From Prevotella sp. (GTDB taxonomy: Bacteria; Bacteroidota; Bacteroidia; Bacteroidales; Bacteroidaceae): a stretch of DNA of 64,000 bases. Positions 43,376-51,774 of the stretch are shown here, in pieces. Under the pieces are notes generated by a model. That model was not told the DNA's origin and did no database searches. It was given only the letters and a program-made list of their open reading frames with translations. A program made the translations under genes and the position numbers. Every line of letters starts with the position of its first letter. The stretch's first letter is position 1. The DNA lies in the NCBI GenBank assembly GCA_017410365.1, contig JAFQQY010000043.1, positions 1 to 64,000 of the forward strand. The letters are read 5' to 3'.

Positions 43376-44439
43376 GTACCAAGAAATTCAAGATTCATAA
43401 ACACAGGGTAGTGGTCTGAATATGTAAGGTCTTCTATATAATACTGATGGCCTTGCATTGACTTGTCGTGGAAGATATAGTCTATTCTGAATTTCTTTTT
43501 TCCTCTGTAGGTATACATCCAGCCCTTTCCGCATTCCTTGAAACCGTCTATAAGGTCGCCTTTAACGGTGTTGTAGACATAAGAATAAGGAACATCGTTG
43601 AAGTCGCCGCATACAATTGTCGACACTTCTGATTCCTTTATCTCCTTCGCAACAATCTCTGCCTGTCCGGCTCTGGCTATCATGCCAAGCGTGTAGTTGT
43701 TGAATATTGCCCCAATCAGTTTGTTTTCTTCTACATTATGTCCGTTCATCATCATCTTGTTGGCTTTCTTTAGGGTTCTGTTGAATCCCGTTGTCTCAAG
43801 ATGCACGTTGAAAACCTTTATATATTTGCCGTTAATGTCTATGTTGGCCCACATGGCACTATTGTTAGTGCCTTCAAAAGGCATGTTCTTGCTTGCTGTG
43901 ATAGGATATCGGCTGTAGACTACCATGTCGTTCTCGCCAAGCATCATATAAGGGAAGTATTCTTTATAGCTGTCTGAATTCTTCTTGTCGCCACAGTTGT
44001 CATTATATTCCTGCAGACAGAGTATGTCTATTTGCTTTTTCTTCATTTCCGACAGGATACCATGAGAAATGAAGCCAGATGTTTCCTGGCCGAATCTGGC
44101 AACGTTGTAACTGGCAATTCTGATGTCAGTCTTGCCGGTCTTGTTGTGGTCGTTAAGCAATCCGGTCTGGAAGAAAGTTCCGATGTAGGGTATGCAGCAG
44201 ACAATGCAGACAACAGGAATCAATGTCCACAACCAGTTACGGCTAATGAGCCAGTAAATAAGCAATACGATATTGGCTACGATAAGAAATGGCAAGGCAT
44301 ATACCATCATGGCTTTCGCTGTGTTGCCTATAGGACTGTCAGCGCCCCCGAATATACCTACGAAAGTGAATATCGCAATAATTATCTGAACAACAAGAAT
44401 CATTGTTGTTGCATATTTCTTCAAAGCCAGTTTGCCCAT
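43369..44439 (-). CDS. Membrane-anchored endonuclease/exonuclease/phosphatase family protein
   Basis: A 356-residue protein with three N-terminal membrane segments (residues 10-35, 43-63, 68-88) and a C-terminal EEP domain. Catalytic motifs: 'IASYNVARFG', 'ILCLQEYND' (metal Glu), 'FNVHLETTG', 'VCGDFNDVP', 'RIDYIFHD' and 'YSDHYPVF'. The catalytic domain would lie outside the cytoplasmic membrane if the N-terminus is inside. Substrate unknown: nucleic acid, phospholipid or inositol phosphate are all possible in this family. It follows the hybrid kinase gene by 13 bases, so they are one operon. Confidence 0.92.
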   Translation of the reverse strand: MGKLALKKYATTMILVVQIIIAIFTFVGIFGGADSPIGNTAKAMMVYALPFLIVANIVLLIYWLISRNWLWTLIPVVCIVCCIPYIGTFFQTGLLNDHNKTGKTDIRIASYNVARFGQETSGFISHGILSEMKKKQIDILCLQEYNDNCGDKKNSDSYKEYFPYMMLGENDMVVYSRYPITASKNMPFEGTNNSAMWANIDINGKYIKVFNVHLETTGFNRTLKKANKMMMNGHNVEENKLIGAIFNNYTLGMIARAGQAEIVAKEIKESEVSTIVCGDFNDVPYSYVYNTVKGDLIDGFKECGKGWMYTYRGKKKFRIDYIFHDKSMQGHQYYIEDLTYSDHYPVFMNLEFLGTY

Positions 44440-44452
44440 AAATCTCTTAAGT

Positions 44453-45706
44453 CTAATCCGTTATGTATTTTCTAACCATATCTATCAGTTCTTCCACCTT
44501 GAATGGTTTTGCCATAAACTCATCGCAGCCGGCATCTTTCGCTTCGCGTATGTTCTTTTCAAAAGCGTAGGCGCTAAGCGCGACAATTGGCGTATTTCTG
44601 TTGACCTCCTTTATTATTCTTGTTGCATCCAGACCGTTCATTTCCGGCATTCTTATGTCCATCAGAATCAAGTCAGGCTTTTCTTCTTCGTTCAGCGTAA
44701 CAGCCTCAATGCCGTTCTTGGCTCTAACCAGTCTGTATCTCTTGTTGAGCACTATTCTAACCAATTCGTAGTTGCTGTCTTCGTCTTCAGCCACGAGTAT
44801 GGTCTTCATGTTCTGTACATTGGTCTGTGTGCTTACTCTCAGTGTCCTAGAGTTTGTGGTAATCTTGATGTTCTTTGTCAATCCACCTACGGAACCTTCA
44901 AACGGCAAGACAAATGTGAATTTTGTGCCTTTGCCAAGTTCTGATTCCACTCTTATGGTGCCTCCCATTTTCTCAACGATGATTTTGCTAAGCGGCAGTC
45001 CGAGTCCGAAACTGTTTTTCATGGTTTCGGCATCCTTTGATACGTATGTCAGGAATATAGATTCTTGGTCTTCTTTTGCTATACCAGTACCGGTATCGCT
45101 GACAAAGAACTCAATCTCCTGTCCGTCGTTGATGAGCTGGTAACCGAATGTTATATTGCCTTTTGTAGTATGTTTCAGAGCGTTGCTTATCAGGTTGGAC
45201 AACACCTGTTGCAGTCTGTTGGCGTCTGTATTGAATGTTACGTTGATGTTTGGTCTGTTCCAAACCAGCTTCACGCTGCTGGAACATCTGAACTTAAACA
45301 CCTGTTTCGTGTCGCTGAATATCTGGTTCAGTTCTACCAAATCTTTCTTGAATGTAATTTCTCCGCTCTCCACTCTCGACAAGTCAAGAATCTCATTTAT
45401 GAGACTTTGCAATCGGTTGTTGCTGCTTTCGATTATTTCGAGAAACTTCATTCGCTCTTCTGCAATATCCATTTCAGCCATGATGCGCGAGAAACCCTCG
45501 ATGGCATTAAGCGGAGTGCGTATCTCATGGCTCATGTTGGCAAGAAACAATGATTTCATCTTGCTCGCCTTTTCTGCTTTCTGAGTCATTTCTTCATACT
45601 CTTTAAGCTTTTTCAAGGCGGCATCTCTTTCATTGTTTGCCTGTAGTACCTTCTGATTTGCCTCGGCTAGTTTCTGCAAAAGAATGTCGCGTTCGTTCTG
45701 ATTCAT
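44453..45706 (-). CDS. Hybrid histidine kinase-receiver protein
   Basis: A 417-residue soluble hybrid kinase. It starts at ATG 45706, fixed by the -7 box at 45728-45735; the longer frame from 45850 overlaps the next gene. An N-terminal coiled coil (residues 1-45) leads to HisKA with H60 ('ANMSHEIRTPL'), HATPase ('NLISNALKHT', 'DTGTGIAKEDQ', 'SFGLGLPLS') and a C-terminal receiver with D350 ('LILMDIRMPE') and 'FMAKPFK'. No sensor or membrane segment. Domain order is the mirror image of the protein at 39045; whether they talk to each other is unknown. Confidence 0.93.
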   Translation of the reverse strand: MNQNERDILLQKLAEANQKVLQANNERDAALKKLKEYEEMTQKAEKASKMKSLFLANMSHEIRTPLNAIEGFSRIMAEMDIAEERMKFLEIIESSNNRLQSLINEILDLSRVESGEITFKKDLVELNQIFSDTKQVFKFRCSSSVKLVWNRPNINVTFNTDANRLQQVLSNLISNALKHTTKGNITFGYQLINDGQEIEFFVSDTGTGIAKEDQESIFLTYVSKDAETMKNSFGLGLPLSKIIVEKMGGTIRVESELGKGTKFTFVLPFEGSVGGLTKNIKITTNSRTLRVSTQTNVQNMKTILVAEDEDSNYELVRIVLNKRYRLVRAKNGIEAVTLNEEEKPDLILMDIRMPEMNGLDATRIIKEVNRNTPIVALSAYAFEKNIREAKDAGCDEFMAKPFKVEELIDMVRKYITD

Positions 45707-45727
45707 ATATTGTAAAAGATTATGTGG

Positions 45728-45735
45728 CAAAGATA
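45728..45735 (-). promoter_or_regulatory. -7 box of the hybrid kinase/EEP operon
   Basis: TATCTTTG on the minus strand, 22 bases before the ATG at 45706. Confidence 0.65.
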
Positions 45736-45776
45736 ATAATAAATATTTGAAAATGATGCAAATATTGTACGTTTTT

Positions 45777-46961
45777 TTATCCTCTTTTTGCTTTTTCCCA
45801 AGCGCCGTTATTCTTATGCTTGCACAGGTATGCCATTCCTCTGAACACATTGATGTTCATAAACAGGAAATAGTAGGCAATATATAGTATCTTGTTCTTT
45901 CGTCCTTTGCATGCCAAGACATAGCCAGCTAATGCTGCCGCATAGAATAATATCTGCAATATCCAGATGATGTTATACACCTGTCCATTTCCTCCGATCA
46001 CCAGTATCACGTTGAGTGGTATCAAGGCGATAAGTGCAATAGGGGTTATGCTCCATCTAAGCACGCGGTGTGATATGTATTGGAATGTTGCAGTAGGGTG
46101 GCGCAGCGGATTGAGCATTCGTTTCAATCGCCAGATGCTTTGTAGACCGCCTGCTGCTATGCGTCGTTTGCGCTTGCCTTCCTCTTCCAGGTTGGCAGAA
46201 CCGTATTCCATGGCGAAGGCATCGGCTGTATATGCTATGCGGTAGCCGTTGTCAACCATCTTCATCGACATGATAAAGTCGTCGAGCAGGGTGTCTTCAG
46301 GCATTTCTTCATACAGTTCTTTGCGTATGGCATTAAACTCGCCCGCCGCTCCCATTGCAGAATACAGTTCGCTGTCGAGTCGTTTTAGTGCACTTTCATA
46401 TTTCCAGTATAAGCCTTCTCCTTCGGCTGCAGCCTGTCCTTCGCATCTTGCCATAACCCGCTTTTCGCCGGCAACGCATCCCACTTTAGGATCTCTGAAC
46501 AATCTTACCACCTCGCGCACGGCACCGGTGTTGACCATTGTGTTGGCATCTGTCATTATGATGATGCTTGTTTCTGCCAAGGCGATGCCTCTGTTCAAGG
46601 CGGCAGTCTTGCCTCTTCTTTCCGGACGGTGCAGCACTCTTACGCCCTCATACTTTTCCAGCATGCTGTTGGTGTTGTCGTTGCTGCCGTCTGTAACCCA
46701 TACTATGTGCAGCTTATCTTTCGGATAGTCTAGTTGCAGACTGTTTTCCATCTTCATGTCCACCACGTCTTGCTCGTTATATGCACATATCATGAGCGTT
46801 ACGTGGGGCAACTTATTGTCGTCAACTTCTTCCTCCTTATCTTTCTTTTTGCATATAAGCCTTTTCAGCGCTACCAAGCAATACAACACTATGCCATATC
46901 CGACGTATGTGTAAAAAACAAGGAACAGACAAATCCAGAAAAGTATTTCGATTATTTGCAT
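45777..46961 (-). CDS. Family 2 glycosyltransferase, membrane type
   Basis: A 394-residue processive-type glycosyltransferase. One N-terminal membrane helix (residues 5-30), a cytoplasmic GT2 domain ('VTLMICAYNEQDVV', 'WVTDGSNDNT', 'IIMTDANTMV' with the DxD-like Asp, 'EDTLLDDFIMSMKM' with the catalytic Asp) and three or four C-terminal helices. The 'RKRRIAAGG' segment stands where QxxRW lies in cellulose-synthase relatives. It resembles IcaA/BcsA-type enzymes that make surface polysaccharide. It is alone, 70 bases upstream of the hybrid kinase start, and not next to other polysaccharide genes. Confidence 0.92.
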   Translation of the reverse strand: MQIIEILFWICLFLVFYTYVGYGIVLYCLVALKRLICKKKDKEEEVDDNKLPHVTLMICAYNEQDVVDMKMENSLQLDYPKDKLHIVWVTDGSNDNTNSMLEKYEGVRVLHRPERRGKTAALNRGIALAETSIIIMTDANTMVNTGAVREVVRLFRDPKVGCVAGEKRVMARCEGQAAAEGEGLYWKYESALKRLDSELYSAMGAAGEFNAIRKELYEEMPEDTLLDDFIMSMKMVDNGYRIAYTADAFAMEYGSANLEEEGKRKRRIAAGGLQSIWRLKRMLNPLRHPTATFQYISHRVLRWSITPIALIALIPLNVILVIGGNGQVYNIIWILQILFYAAALAGYVLACKGRKNKILYIAYYFLFMNINVFRGMAYLCKHKNNGAWEKAKRG

Positions 46962-47011
46962 AAGATTATGTGTTTATCTTTTTTGCAAAATAAACAAAAA
47001 AAAATGACATA

Positions 47012-47044
47012 TAAAAAAATATGGAGACATTTTTGCCTCCATAT
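47012..47044 (-). terminator. Intrinsic terminator after the RNase E/G gene
   Basis: On the minus strand ATATGGAGGC (47044-47035) pairs with GTCTCCATAT (47028-47019; one G-U), followed by T7. Confidence 0.85.
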
Positions 47045-47046
47045 TC

Positions 47047-48621
47047 TCATTTAGATTCTATTTCCTCTTGCATATCAATGAACTCTCCCTTTTTGTCGTA
47101 AAACTCATATTGCAGGAAAGCCATTTTCTGCGAGGCAATGATGTTCACTCCTAATCCGTATTTCAGTTGCCACTTACGTTTCAACGACACCAGTCCTTGG
47201 TTAATGTAAGCAGCCACGTATGGGTGGACGTGCAGGTTGAACTTCTTGATGCCTATCTTGTTTACCAGTTGGTCAATCTTGCTCTCAAGTTGGTCTGTAA
47301 ACAGTATGCTTGACTTTATCTTCCCTCGCCCAAAGCATGTAGGGCATGTTTCTTCCACATTCACAGCCATAGCCGGTCTTACTCTCTGACGCGTAATCTG
47401 CATCAGCCCGAATTTCGACAGCGGCAGAATGTTGTGCTTGGCTCTGTCTTTTTGCATGTTCTTGCACATGCGCTCGTAAAGCAGTTGCCTGTCTTCCGCA
47501 AGGTTCATGTCTATGAAGTCTACAACGATAATTCCTCCCATATCGCGCAGACGTAACTGCCTTGCCAGTTCGTCGGCTGCACCCAGGTTCACCTCAAGTG
47601 CGTTTGCCTCTTGGCCGTTTTCCGAGCGTGTTCTGTTGCCACTGTTTACGTCCACCACGTGCAGCGCTTCCGTATGTTCGATGATAAGATAAGCTCCTCG
47701 CTTATAGTTCACCGTCTTTCCGAAGCCCGATTTAATCTGTTTCGTTACGTTGTAGTTGTCGAAGATCGGCACTTTGCCGTCATACAGTTTCACTATGTTG
47801 GCTTTTTCTGGTGCTATAAGCCCTACATAGTCCTTCACCTGTTGGTATATCTCCTGATCGTTAACGTAGATTCCGTCGTAGGTGGGGTTAAACAGGTCGC
47901 GAATCATAGCCACGGCTCTGCTGGTTTCTTCAAAGACAATCTGTGGTCTTGTGGTGGTCTTCTCAAATTTTGTTATTGCATCCTCCCATCGCTTCAACAA
48001 AATCTTAAGTTCACCGTCCAGTTCTGCCACGCGCTTGCCTTCGGCTGATGTGCGCACTATGACACCGAAGTTCTTCGGCTTTACGCTTTGTATCAGCTGC
48101 TTCAGTCTGGCTCTTTCTTCGCTTTTCTTAATTTTAGAAGATACAGAAACCTTATCGTTGAATGGTATGAGCACCAGATAGCGCCCTGCGAAGCTGAGTT
48201 CGCATGTCAGGCGAGGCCCTTTGGTTGATATTGGTTCTTTAACAACCTGCACCAATATCTCTTGCCCCACCTTCAGCGTGTTCTGTATGCTTCCTTCTTT
48301 CGGCAGGTCGGGCAGTCTGGTTGCCTTGCTTATCGGATAAAGTTTCTTTTTGTCGCTTACTACCTGTTTCAGGTATTTCTCGTAAGAGCTGAATTGAGTT
48401 CCTAAATCAAGGTAATGCAGAAAGGCATCTTTCTCCGACCCGACATCCACGAAACACGCATTCAATCCTGGCATCAGTTTTCTAACCTTTGCCGCATAGA
48501 TGTTGCCAACAGAGAATGATGCCGACTTCGCTTCTTCCTGATATTCCACCAGGTCTTTGTCTTCAAGCAGCGCAATGGCTATCTCTTGGGGTTGGACATC
48601 GATGATTACTTCGCTTGTCAT
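47047..48621 (-). CDS. rng: Ribonuclease E/G family protein
   Basis: A 524-residue endoribonuclease of the RNase G length class, involved in rRNA maturation and mRNA decay. An S1 domain lies in the N-terminal part, split by an insert ('SFSVGNIYAAKVRKLMPGLNACFVDVGSEKDAFLHY'), followed by the catalytic domain with 'VVDVNSGN' and 'GGIIVVDFIDM' (metal-binding Asp) and the Zn-link cysteines CPTC. Start at ATG 48621 (MTSEVIIDV); a TTG at 48654 is in frame but less likely. It has no C-terminal scaffold as in E. coli RNase E. Downstream of HU and a small basic protein on the same strand. Confidence 0.95.
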   Translation of the reverse strand: MTSEVIIDVQPQEIAIALLEDKDLVEYQEEAKSASFSVGNIYAAKVRKLMPGLNACFVDVGSEKDAFLHYLDLGTQFSSYEKYLKQVVSDKKKLYPISKATRLPDLPKEGSIQNTLKVGQEILVQVVKEPISTKGPRLTCELSFAGRYLVLIPFNDKVSVSSKIKKSEERARLKQLIQSVKPKNFGVIVRTSAEGKRVAELDGELKILLKRWEDAITKFEKTTTRPQIVFEETSRAVAMIRDLFNPTYDGIYVNDQEIYQQVKDYVGLIAPEKANIVKLYDGKVPIFDNYNVTKQIKSGFGKTVNYKRGAYLIIEHTEALHVVDVNSGNRTRSENGQEANALEVNLGAADELARQLRLRDMGGIIVVDFIDMNLAEDRQLLYERMCKNMQKDRAKHNILPLSKFGLMQITRQRVRPAMAVNVEETCPTCFGRGKIKSSILFTDQLESKIDQLVNKIGIKKFNLHVHPYVAAYINQGLVSLKRKWQLKYGLGVNIIASQKMAFLQYEFYDKKGEFIDMQEEIESK

Positions 48622-48654
48622 TTGTCTTTGAATTGTCTTTACCTTGGTTTTCAA

Positions 48655-48706
48655 AAACAGAAAGGGTGTGCTTCAAATCCGTTTGGACTATCAGACACAC
48701 TCCTTT
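48655..48706 (-). terminator. Hairpin between the small basic protein gene and rng
   Basis: On the minus strand AAAGGAGTGTG (48706-48696) pairs with CACACCCTTT (48670-48661) with one bulge, then CTGTTTTTG. It may lower transcription into rng. Confidence 0.5.
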
Positions 48707-48737
48707 CATTTCTTTCTTTAGAATAGATTCTTACTGC

Positions 48738-48830
48738 TTATTTCTTGCTCTTGTGTCTATTCTTTCTTAATCTCTTTTTGCGCTTGTGAGTAGCCATCTT
48801 GTGGCCCTTCTTCTTTTTACCGTTTGGCAT
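48738..48830 (-). CDS. 30-residue basic protein of the AURKAIP1/COX24 (mS38-like) type
   Basis: A tiny frame of 30 codons: ATG at 48830, TAA at 48738. The product MPNGKKKKGHKMATHKRKKR (first 20) continues LRKNRHKSKK, so about two thirds of residues are Lys, Arg or His. Short proteins with the core K-M-A-T-H-K-R-K-K-R-L-R-K-N-R are conserved in Bacteroidetes and carry the AURKAIP1/COX24 motif shared with mitochondrial ribosomal protein mS38. A small-subunit ribosomal role is therefore likely, but is inference. It lies between HU and rng, on the same strand, 44 bases after HU. Confidence 0.85.
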   Translation of the reverse strand: MPNGKKKKGHKMATHKRKKRLRKNRHKSKK

Positions 48831-48874
48831 AGTTCAAGATTTTTTTAATTTGTGAATATTTTATTGTTTGTCTC

Positions 48875-49150
48875 TTATTTCATCTTTGCAATGAAGCTCT
48901 TTGCTGGCTTGAATGCAGGATAGTCGTGAGCTTCGATCACCAGTGTGGTGTTCTTTGATATATTGCGTGCTGTCTTTTGTGCACGGTGCTTAACGATGAA
49001 GCTGCCGAAACCACGCAGGAAAACGTCCTCTTTGTTTGTGCTAAGGCTTTCGCGAACCTCTTCCATGAAAGCTTCGATTGTTGCTGCAACTTCCTTCTTT
49101 CCAAGTCCTGTTTTCTCAACTATGTTGTTGATTATATCTGCTTTTGTCAT
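48875..49150 (-). CDS. HU/IHF family DNA-binding protein
   Basis: A 91-residue nucleoid protein that binds and bends DNA as a dimer. 'MTKADIINNIVEKTGLGKKEV' is the helical N-terminus, 'VFLRGFGSFIVKHRAQKTARNI' the core sheet and start of the DNA-binding arm, and 'VIEAHDYPAFKPAKSF' the closing region. Complete. First gene of the HU, small basic protein, rng group. Own promoter at 49207-49214. Confidence 0.95.
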   Translation of the reverse strand: MTKADIINNIVEKTGLGKKEVAATIEAFMEEVRESLSTNKEDVFLRGFGSFIVKHRAQKTARNISKNTTLVIEAHDYPAFKPAKSFIAKMK

Positions 49151-49206
49151 TGTTGAAATTGTTTATTATAATTATGTGTTTAAGTCCTTTATCTTATTTC
49201 GGAGTG

Positions 49207-49214
49207 CAAAGATA
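49207..49214 (-). promoter_or_regulatory. -7 box of the HU gene
   Basis: TATCTTTG on the minus strand, about 57 bases before the HU start codon. Confidence 0.65.
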
Positions 49215-49267
49215 CTGATTTTCAATGATAAACGGAAATATATTTTTATTTTTTTTCAAAAAAGAGA

Positions 49268-49613
49268 GTTTTTTGGAGTTAGGAGTTAGGAGTTAGGAAT
49301 TGGGGGTTAGGAGTTAGGAATGAGGAGTTAGGAGTTATGAGTTCGGGGTTAAATAAAGTCCCCACCTGACCTCCCCGAGGGGAGGAAAAGCCTCACCCAA
49401 AACCTTATACTATAGAGATGGACTCTTTTGTTATTCGTATAGATTAAGGATTATAGTAACAAGCAAAGCATTCGGCTTAACTCCTAATCTTTACCTTTAA
49501 ATATGGTTAATAAAACCAAACGCAATGGCTTAAAAGTTAAACAATTTTAATTTCGGGGGGGGGTGAAACCACATTAGTTAACATAATATAATGCCTGTTT
49601 AGTGAATAATTAT
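49268..49613. repeat. Heptamer repeats, G/C palindrome and poly-G before the fimbrial operon
   Basis: No gene. Ten units of TTAGGAG and variants (49275-49346), a G/C palindrome CCTCCCC-GAGGGGAGG with AAGCCTCACCC (49369-49399) like the one at 8580, then AT-rich DNA and a run of nine G (49555-49563) about 50 bases upstream of the fimbrial -7 box. Confidence 0.8.
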
Positions 49614-49621
49614 TAAATTTG
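49614..49621 (+). promoter_or_regulatory. -7 box of the fimbrial operon
   Basis: TAAATTTG, 37 bases before the ATG at 49658. It excludes the longer frame from 49619. Confidence 0.6.
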
Positions 49622-49657
49622 CCGTTTGTAAGAGGAAAAGACCATAACTTTAAAATA

Positions 49658-50233
49658 ATGGATAAACTGATAAAGAGGCTAAAGGTAAGCCTTATTATGT
49701 TAACAATTACTGTATGTGCTTCGGCACAACAAGTGGCTATTAAGACTAATCTGCTATATGCAGCAACGACTACGCCGAATATAGGACTAGAGGTAGGATT
49801 AGGAAAGAAGAGCACGGCACAATTGTTCTATGCTCTTAATCCGTGGAAGTTTTCTGAGAACGAGAAGCTTCGTCACTGGTCTGTCAATCCCGAGTATCGC
49901 TATTGGTTATGCCATCGCTTCAATGGCAGTTTCGTAGGCATTCATGCCCTGGGCGGTGAGTTCAATATGGGAGGCGTCGATCTTCCTCTCGGCGTTTGGC
50001 CAAGTCTTGAAGACCATCGCTACGAAGGTTGGTTTGCCGGTGGTGGCGTAAGTTATGGCTATCAATGGATTTTAAACAAGCATTTCAACCTTGAGGCATC
50101 GCTCGGCTTGGGCTATGCCTATATCAACTATAAGAAGTTTGTTTGCGCAGAGTGCGGAGAACTGCTAAAGGATACCGACCGTCATTATTTCGGACCAACC
50201 AAGGCAGCTCTTAGTGTTATCTATCTATTCTAG
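49658..50233 (+). CDS. DUF3575 domain protein, fimbrial operon
   Basis: A 191-residue exported protein: signal peptide (cleaved after 'TVCASAQ'), then a small barrel-like domain with 'KTNLLYAATTTPNIGLEVGLG', 'NPWKFSENEKLRHWSVNPEYRYW' and 'YEGWFAGGGVSYGYQWIL'. This is the DUF3575 pattern, typically the first gene of Bacteroidales fimbrial operons. Probably an outer-membrane part that helps anchor or export the pilus; role not proven. The next gene begins 36 bases later. Confidence 0.9.
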   Translation: MDKLIKRLKVSLIMLTITVCASAQQVAIKTNLLYAATTTPNIGLEVGLGKKSTAQLFYALNPWKFSENEKLRHWSVNPEYRYWLCHRFNGSFVGIHALGGEFNMGGVDLPLGVWPSLEDHRYEGWFAGGGVSYGYQWILNKHFNLEASLGLGYAYINYKKFVCAECGELLKDTDRHYFGPTKAALSVIYLF

Positions 50234-50269
50234 TCCTATACATTATTATATTATATATAGCAATTCGTT

Positions 50270-51721
50270 ATGAACAAACATATATTTACAGCTATACTTT
50301 TTCTTTCGTCTGTAGCTCTGTCTCTTCAGGCACAGAAACCATGCGTTGCAGGCAGCATAGCCGATGGCATGGTAAAGATAAATAACTATAGTATTGAGAA
50401 GACAGAAAAGAATGTAGTACTGTCGTTCGACTTCGTTTTCGATAGCCTGAAAGTAAAGTCAAACAGTTTTATGGCTTTCACTCCTATGCTTCGTGGCGAC
50501 AAGGGCGAGGAGTATCGCTGTCCTTCTGTGCTGCTTGCCGGTCGTCGACAGCAGATAGTGTTCAGCCGCGAAGGTATGGACGACTATCCAGAGGCAAAGC
50601 TTGTGCGCAGAAACAACGGCGAGGCGCAGACCGAATCATACAAGACAGCCTTTGCCTTTAAAGACTGGATGGAGGGAGCCGAGGTCATTATCCGCGAAGA
50701 ACTGTGCGGTTGCGACAATGTGCTCGACAGCGCCATGGCTCTCTTGCCGCCGATGCTCTTGCCTGTAGAGCCAGCTTTCGTACAGGCTTTCATCCGTCCG
50801 CCACATGTAGATATTAAGCAAGACACACTGGCACGTCAGGCATTCCTCGACTTCCCTGTAAACGAGACTGTCATTTATCCTGAGTATCGCAAGAATCCTG
50901 TTGAACTAGCAAAGATACTTGCTTCTATCGACACCATACGCAACGACAAGAACCTGACCATTACTGGCATCAGCATCCATGGCTATGCATCGCCAGAGAG
51001 TCCGCTCAGCAACAACACCCGTTTGGCTAACGGACGTTCGCAGGCTCTCAAAGAGTTTGTGCGTAAGGAATATAGTTTCAGCAACGATATCTTTACCGTC
51101 AAGGCCACGGCTGAGGACTGGGCTGGCTTGCGCCGCTTTGTGGCACAGAGTGGCTATGAGAAGCGCAGCGAGATGCTTGCCATCATCGACAGCGACCTTC
51201 CGGAAGACCCGCGCGAGTGGAAGCTGAAGACCACCTTCCCAAAGGAATATAAGGAGATGCTTCGTGACTGGTACCCAGCATTGCGCCACTCAGACTATAA
51301 GGTGACATACATCATCAAGGGCTTCAGCCTGGAAGAGGCGCGCGAGGTGTTCAAGACAAAGCCGGCACAGCTCTCGCTCGAAGAGATGTTCCTCGTGGCA
51401 GAGTCATATCCTGTGGGCAGCCAAGAGTTCCGTCATGTGTTCGATGTGGCTGTTCGCCTTTATCCTAACGACCCTATTGCCAATCTCAATGCGGCAAACA
51501 TAGCCATTGAGAAGCGCGACATGATTTTGGCTAAGTCATATCTGGCTAAGGCTGGCGATGCTCCAGAGGCTGTTCATGCCCGTGCCGTTGTTGCCGTGTT
51601 CGATGGCGACTATGCTTCTGCTGAGAGTTTGTTCACAGAGGCCAATTCAAAGGGTGTGGCACAGGCAGAAGCAAACCTTGCTCTCTTGCAGAAGATAAAG
51701 AAGCATGGCATGAAGAAATAA
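50270..51721 (+). CDS. DUF3868/OmpA-like protein with TPR end, fimbrial operon
   Basis: A 483-residue exported protein with a signal peptide ending 'LSLQAQ'. Residues 25-150 are the DUF3868 beta region, 170-330 an OmpA-like domain ('LTITGISIHGYASPESPLSNNTRLANGRSQAL' pattern in parts), and 380-480 TPR-like helices. It resembles proteins found between DUF3575 and the fimbrillin gene in related operons; an outer-membrane or peptidoglycan anchor for the pilus is likely. It is followed by the major subunit gene after 53 bases with no new promoter. Confidence 0.9.
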   Translation: MNKHIFTAILFLSSVALSLQAQKPCVAGSIADGMVKINNYSIEKTEKNVVLSFDFVFDSLKVKSNSFMAFTPMLRGDKGEEYRCPSVLLAGRRQQIVFSREGMDDYPEAKLVRRNNGEAQTESYKTAFAFKDWMEGAEVIIREELCGCDNVLDSAMALLPPMLLPVEPAFVQAFIRPPHVDIKQDTLARQAFLDFPVNETVIYPEYRKNPVELAKILASIDTIRNDKNLTITGISIHGYASPESPLSNNTRLANGRSQALKEFVRKEYSFSNDIFTVKATAEDWAGLRRFVAQSGYEKRSEMLAIIDSDLPEDPREWKLKTTFPKEYKEMLRDWYPALRHSDYKVTYIIKGFSLEEAREVFKTKPAQLSLEEMFLVAESYPVGSQEFRHVFDVAVRLYPNDPIANLNAANIAIEKRDMILAKSYLAKAGDAPEAVHARAVVAVFDGDYASAESLFTEANSKGVAQAEANLALLQKIKKHGMKK

Positions 51722-51774
51722 ATTATCCGAAATACAATTACAATTAATATTAACTAATTTAAATTCATTTATTT

